Translations under genes and position numbers: made by a program
Assembly: GCF_014652215.1 (NCBI RefSeq)
Contig: NZ_BMYJ01000005.1
Coordinates: 188,026 to 252,025 of the forward strand
Length of the DNA: 64,000 nucleotides
From: Neogemmobacter tilapiae
Lineage (GTDB): Bacteria; Pseudomonadota; Alphaproteobacteria; Rhodobacterales; Rhodobacteraceae
Reading direction: 5' to 3'
The notes under the pieces: model-generated
What the model was told of the DNA's origin: nothing
Database searches by the model: none
Seen by the model: only the letters and a program-made list of their open reading frames with translations
Shown here: in pieces, positions 60,786 through 64,000 of the stretch
Layout: the number at the start of each line of letters is the position of its first letter
Position numbering within the stretch: position 1 is the first letter of the stretch

Positions 60786-61306
60786 GCGGCGCGCTGATCA
60801 CAAGGGAATTTCAAAAAGGCGACGCCGCCAGTGTCGCCACCTATTCCCCCTGCGAATCTTACCGCTACGCCCTGACCCGCATCTGGGATGCCCAAGGCCC
60901 TCGCGCCTTGTTCGTCATGCTGAACCCTTCGACGGCGACAGAGTACCAGAACGACCCCACGGTCGAACGCTGCGAACGCCGCGCCCGGACTTTGGGTTTC
61001 GGCTCGTTCCATGTTGCCAACATCTTCGCCTACCGCGCCACCGATCCGAAAGATATGCGCGCTCAGACCGATCCTGTCGGCCCCGCCAACGACGCGGCGA
61101 TTTTGGCGGCCACCGGACAAGCGCAACAAATCATCTGCGCCTGGGGCAGCCACGGCGCACATCTTTCGCGCGGGGCAGAGGTCGAAACCCTGCTGCGCCA
61201 CACCGGCCTGCCGCTGTTCCATCTGGGGCTGACGCAATTGGGAATGCCGAAACATCCGCTTTACATCGGCTATCAGGTGCAGCCGATGTTGTGGGGTCAG
61301 CGATGA
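60782..61306 (+). CDS. DUF1643 protein
   Basis: A 174-residue protein of the DUF1643 family, shown by the hallmark ALFVMLNPSTA followed by DPTVERCERRARTLGFG and ICAWGSHG. Function unknown; family members are scattered in bacteria and phage and may act on nucleic acids. It starts with GTG overlapping the truB stop (GTGA), the end of the rbfA operon. Confidence 0.85.
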   Translation: MSGALITREFQKGDAASVATYSPCESYRYALTRIWDAQGPRALFVMLNPSTATEYQNDPTVERCERRARTLGFGSFHVANIFAYRATDPKDMRAQTDPVGPANDAAILAATGQAQQIICAWGSHGAHLSRGAEVETLLRHTGLPLFHLGLTQLGMPKHPLYIGYQVQPMLWGQR

Positions 61307-61405
61307 TTCAATGGTGGGCCTGCTGTGCAGGCTTTTCGTGACCGTTGCCTTGTCGCGCCCGTGGAAGAGCTTGCGCCCTTCCACATGATCGCAAGATGAA
61401 AAGCG

Positions 61406-62056
61406 TCAGACGGCGGCAAAACTGCCAATCGCCGGGTCGAACTGGTGCAATTCGCCTTCGCCCGTGTTCGTCCACAGACCGTGCAGCGTCAGATGGTCGT
61501 TTTCCACCGCATCACGGACGAAGGGGAAGGTCATCAGGTTTTCCAGACTGATCAGCACAGCCTGCTTTTCCATCGCCTTCACCCTTTCTTCGGCATCGGC
61601 CACATCCGCCGTCCGTTCAAAACCGGGGCGCAGGATGTCCATCCAACGGCCGACAAAGCTGGATTTTTCCAGAAGTTCTGGGGCCAGACCGGCACACATG
61701 TCATGGCAACCCTTGACGCCGCCGCAACTGGAATGGCCCAGAACCACGACATGCGCCACTTTCAACGCCCGTACGGCATATTCCACCGCCGCCGAGGTGC
61801 CGTGGTATTCCCCATCGGGGTTATAGGGCGGCACAAGATTGGCCACGTTGCGGTGGATGAAGAACTCGCCCTCATCCGCGCCAAAGATGCTGGTGACATG
61901 CACGCGGCTGTCGCAGCAGGAAATAACCATAGCGCGCGGATGCTGGCCGCGTTCGGCCAGCCGTTTGAACCAGGCCTTGTTGTCTTGATACGAGGTCGCC
62001 CGCCAGCCGTGAAAGCGCTGGATCAGATAGGCGGGCAGGGGTTTGGCGTGCTGCAT
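61406..62056 (-). CDS. beta-class carbonic anhydrase
   Basis: Cytoplasmic carbonic anhydrase of 216 residues. The zinc ligands are C47 with the CxDSR motif (SCCDSRVH) and the later His and Cys in GHSSCGGVKG. HRNVANLVPPYN is typical of the class. It supplies bicarbonate to cytoplasmic carboxylases. No signal peptide. Monocistronic. The alpha-class enzyme at 47 kb acts in the periplasm. Confidence 0.95.
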   Translation of the reverse strand: MQHAKPLPAYLIQRFHGWRATSYQDNKAWFKRLAERGQHPRAMVISCCDSRVHVTSIFGADEGEFFIHRNVANLVPPYNPDGEYHGTSAAVEYAVRALKVAHVVVLGHSSCGGVKGCHDMCAGLAPELLEKSSFVGRWMDILRPGFERTADVADAEERVKAMEKQAVLISLENLMTFPFVRDAVENDHLTLHGLWTNTGEGELHQFDPAIGSFAAV

Positions 62057-62195
62057 CTGGCTCTCCTTACCGTTCCGGCCTTGGTAGTTTGCCTTTGCAG
62101 AAAATTCGAGCCTTTTTCCGCTGCAAAGGCAACCATTTCTTCAGCACGCTGGCGCAGGATGGTTCTTGGGTGAACATTCGTTTCGGGGTTGGGGT

Positions 62196-62579
62196 ATGAC
62201 AGCCGAAATTTGCGTCCTGCGGTTGTGGGAGCGCGTCCGTCAGGATGCGGGGCCGGTGCAGGCTATGTATCAGGATATGGGGACGGGGGCGGCCGATCAG
62301 GTGATCGCGCGGGTTCTGGGGGAACTGGCGCTTACGACAGCGCATATGGCGGCACGCGTGGTGGCGCATGATCTGGGCGATCTGGCCCGCCAGCTGCGCC
62401 GCGTGGAACGGATGGCCGAGCAATTGGGCCTTGTCAGCTTTGCCAGCGTAGCGGGCGATGCGCGGCAAATGCTGGCGCGGGGTGATGCCACGGCCTTTGC
62501 CGCAATCTGGGCGCGGCTTTTGCGGGTGGCCGAGCGGACCTTGGCCCCGGATCACGATCTGATGGACCAGTCGGTTTAG
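62196..62579 (+). CDS. conserved hypothetical helical protein
   Basis: A 127-residue, mostly helical protein with no signal peptide or membrane segment. The region HMAARVVAHDLGDLARQLRRVERMAEQLGLVSFASVAGDARQMLARGD resembles the helical bundle of histidine phosphotransfer domains, but I do not see a reliable HxxKG motif. Therefore I leave it unassigned. The start at 62196 is supported by GGGGTATG spacing only weakly. Confidence 0.55.
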   Translation: MTAEICVLRLWERVRQDAGPVQAMYQDMGTGAADQVIARVLGELALTTAHMAARVVAHDLGDLARQLRRVERMAEQLGLVSFASVAGDARQMLARGDATAFAAIWARLLRVAERTLAPDHDLMDQSV

Positions 62580-62637
62580 GGTTCTTCCTGTCCGGGGATC
62601 AAAAGGCTAGGGTCAGGCCAAAGATCAGGAGCCGATG

Positions 62638-64000
62638 ATGACCGAACTGCGTTTTGCCGATGCCGAAGCCCCCGCCCGCGTGGTGCAGGTGGTTGCCGCC
62701 GATGCCTTGGAAAGCTGGCTTTCCGGACAAAGCGATGGGGTCAGGGCTTGGGTTGCCGGGGCGGGCTTTAAGGCCGGAATTGGTGATCTGTTGCTGGTGC
62801 CGGGCGATGCGGGCGTGGCTTTTGCTTTGGCCGGATTTGGCAGCGCAAAAACGCGGGCGCGCGGGCGTTTTGGCTTGGCGAAAGCCTTGGGTGCTTTGCC
62901 GGCAGGAAACTGGCGGTTGGCGGGCAATCTGAGCCAAGCAGAGCGGGACGAGGCGGCGCTGGGCTGGCTGCTGTCGACCTATCGCTTTGACCGTTATCGG
63001 AAAGCCTCGTCGGCGGAAGGCGCGCTTCTGGCCTTGCCCGAGGGTTGTGATGAAGCGCGGCTTTTGGCGATGGTTGAGGGTGAGTTTCTGACGCGCGATC
63101 TGGTGAACACACCGTCCAGCGATCTTGGCCCGGCGGAACTGGAGGCGGCCTTTCTGGCGCTGGCCGAACGCTTTGGGGCGGCAACACAGGTGATCCGGGG
63201 CGATGATCTTTTGGCGCAGAATTTTCCGATGGTGCATGCCGTGGGCCGTGCCAGCCCGCGCGCGCCGCGCATCATGTCACTGCGTTGGGGCGACAGCGGC
63301 CCGAGCCTGACCTTGGTGGGCAAAGGCGTTTGCTTTGACACCGGGGGGCTGGATATCAAGCCTTCGGCGGGCATGCTTTTGATGAAGAAAGACATGGGCG
63401 GTGCGGCAACGGTGATGGGTCTGGCGCAGATGATCATGTCGCTGAACCTGCCGATCCGGTTGCGGGTGATCGTTCCGGCGGTGGAAAACGCGGTCAGCGG
63501 CAATGCGATGCGGCCGCGCGACATCTTGAACAGCCGCAAGGGCCTGACGGTGGAGGTGAACAACACCGATGCCGAGGGGCGGTTGATTCTGGGGGATGCC
63601 TTGGCCTGGGCCGCCGAGGAAAACCCTGAGGTGCTGATCAGCATGGCGACGCTGACCGGTTCGGCGCGGGTGGCGGTGGGGCCGGATCTGGCGCCCTATT
63701 ACACGGATGATGCGGTGATGGCCGGGGCTTTGGAACAAGCCGCCGGTCCAGCGTTTGACCCGGTCTGGCGTCTGCCTTTCTGGGAGCCCTATGAGCCGAT
63801 GATCGAGCCGGGCATTGCCGATCTGGACAACGCGCCTTCGGGCAGTTTTGCGGGGTCGATCACGGCGGCGCTGTTCCTGCGGCGCTTTGCGGACCATCCG
63901 CGTTACATGCATTTCGACATCTATGCCCATCAGCCGAACGATGCGCCGGGCCGTCCGAAGGGGGGCGTGGGGCAGGGCGCGCGGGCTTTGCTGGGGGCTT
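62638..64000 (+). CDS. M17 leucyl aminopeptidase family protein, cut by the window end
   Basis: At least 454 residues are visible; the C-terminus lies beyond 64000. The N-terminal domain is short. The metal-binding and catalytic region has GKGVCFDTGGLDIKPSAGMLLMKKDMGG (in part: FDTGGLDIKPS and KKDMGGAA) and the signature NTDAEGRLILGDAL. It removes N-terminal residues from peptides and may have a role in redox turnover. Two adjacent ATGs (62635, 62638) follow AGGAG; 62638 (MTELRF) fits spacing best. Confidence 0.93.
   Translation, partial: MTELRFADAEAPARVVQVVAADALESWLSGQSDGVRAWVAGAGFKAGIGDLLLVPGDAGVAFALAGFGSAKTRARGRFGLAKALGALPAGNWRLAGNLSQAERDEAALGWLLSTYRFDRYRKASSAEGALLALPEGCDEARLLAMVEGEFLTRDLVNTPSSDLGPAELEAAFLALAERFGAATQVIRGDDLLAQNFPMVHAVGRASPRAPRIMSLRWGDSGPSLTLVGKGVCFDTGGLDIKPSAGMLLMKKDMGGAATVMGLAQMIMSLNLPIRLRVIVPAVENAVSGNAMRPRDILNSRKGLTVEVNNTDAEGRLILGDALAWAAEENPEVLISMATLTGSARVAVGPDLAPYYTDDAVMAGALEQAAGPAFDPVWRLPFWEPYEPMIEPGIADLDNAPSGSFAGSITAALFLRRFADHPRYMHFDIYAHQPNDAPGRPKGGVGQGARALLGA

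Noticed and set aside
62196-62579. histidine phosphotransfer (Hpt) protein
   Set aside because: Helical pattern is suggestive, but a dependable HxxKG motif around the candidate histidine is missing, so no function was assigned.
1-64000. CRISPR array, prophage, insertion sequence, tRNA or rRNA genes
   Set aside because: No regularly spaced repeats, integrase, transposase, terminal inverted repeats with target duplications, or tRNA cloverleaf sequences were seen.

Overview
This window reads as chromosome from a high-GC alphaproteobacterium of the family Rhodobacteraceae (Rhodobacter, Tabrizicola, Gemmobacter or similar). The assignment rests on the soluble fds formate dehydrogenase operon, a RpoE-ChrR singlet-oxygen locus with the Rhodobacter gene order, R. 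capsulatus-type xdhABC, and several small proteins typical of Rhodobacterales. Almost all of the window is housekeeping or metabolic DNA in tightly overlapping operons (ATGA/GTGA junctions). I see no phage, plasmid, insertion sequence, tRNA, rRNA or CRISPR array.

Layout. 0-1 kb: a small zinc-ribbon membrane protein and an S49 (SppA-like) peptidase. 1-8.1 kb: a LysR regulator and fdsG-fdsB-(DUF4287)-fdsA-fdsC(fdhD)-fdsD, with an elaborate palindromic operator between regulator and operon. 8.4-11.7 kb: the dTDP-L-rhamnose operon rfbC-B-D-A on the minus strand. 11.7-17.2 kb: the singlet-oxygen stress locus. rpoE-chrR run right and a four-gene operon (flavin oxidoreductase, DUF1365, GPH symporter, SDR) runs left, from two divergent promoters of the same TGATCC-N18-TATT form. 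17-26 kb: dapD, a LOG phosphoribohydrolase, an acetyltransferase-like membrane protein, hypothetical proteins, a LysR regulator and dnaE.

26-36.7 kb: xdhA-xdhB-xdhC is translationally coupled to a BMP-type nucleoside/purine ABC transporter, so purine uptake and xanthine oxidation form one unit. All three xdh genes carry GC-rich palindromic repeat elements inside the reading frame. A further copy of one family sits after the operon, where it looks like a terminator. 36.7-50.5 kb: GH25 lipoprotein, multicopper oxidase, an XRE/DUF2975 pair, a serine hydrolase (beta-lactamase fold) fused to RTX calcium repeats and controlled by a duplicated 21-bp operator, amylosucrase, PepSY/DUF2946 proteins, a membrane C13 peptidase, an alpha carbonic anhydrase and dimethylglycine dehydrogenase.

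50.5-64 kb: a DeoR regulator facing a nucleoside deoxyribosyltransferase-like gene, an L,D-transpeptidase, ribA, an orphan OmpR-type response regulator followed by two tandem homologous small RNAs with covarying stems and anti-Shine-Dalgarno motifs, an MFS exporter, xthA, dapB, the rbfA-truB operon, a beta carbonic anhydrase and the start of an M17 aminopeptidase that runs off the right end.

The strongest candidates for something undescribed are the tandem sRNA pair, the in-frame palindromic elements in xdhABC, the RTX-fused serine hydrolase with its twin operators, and the DUF4287 gene embedded in the formate dehydrogenase operon.
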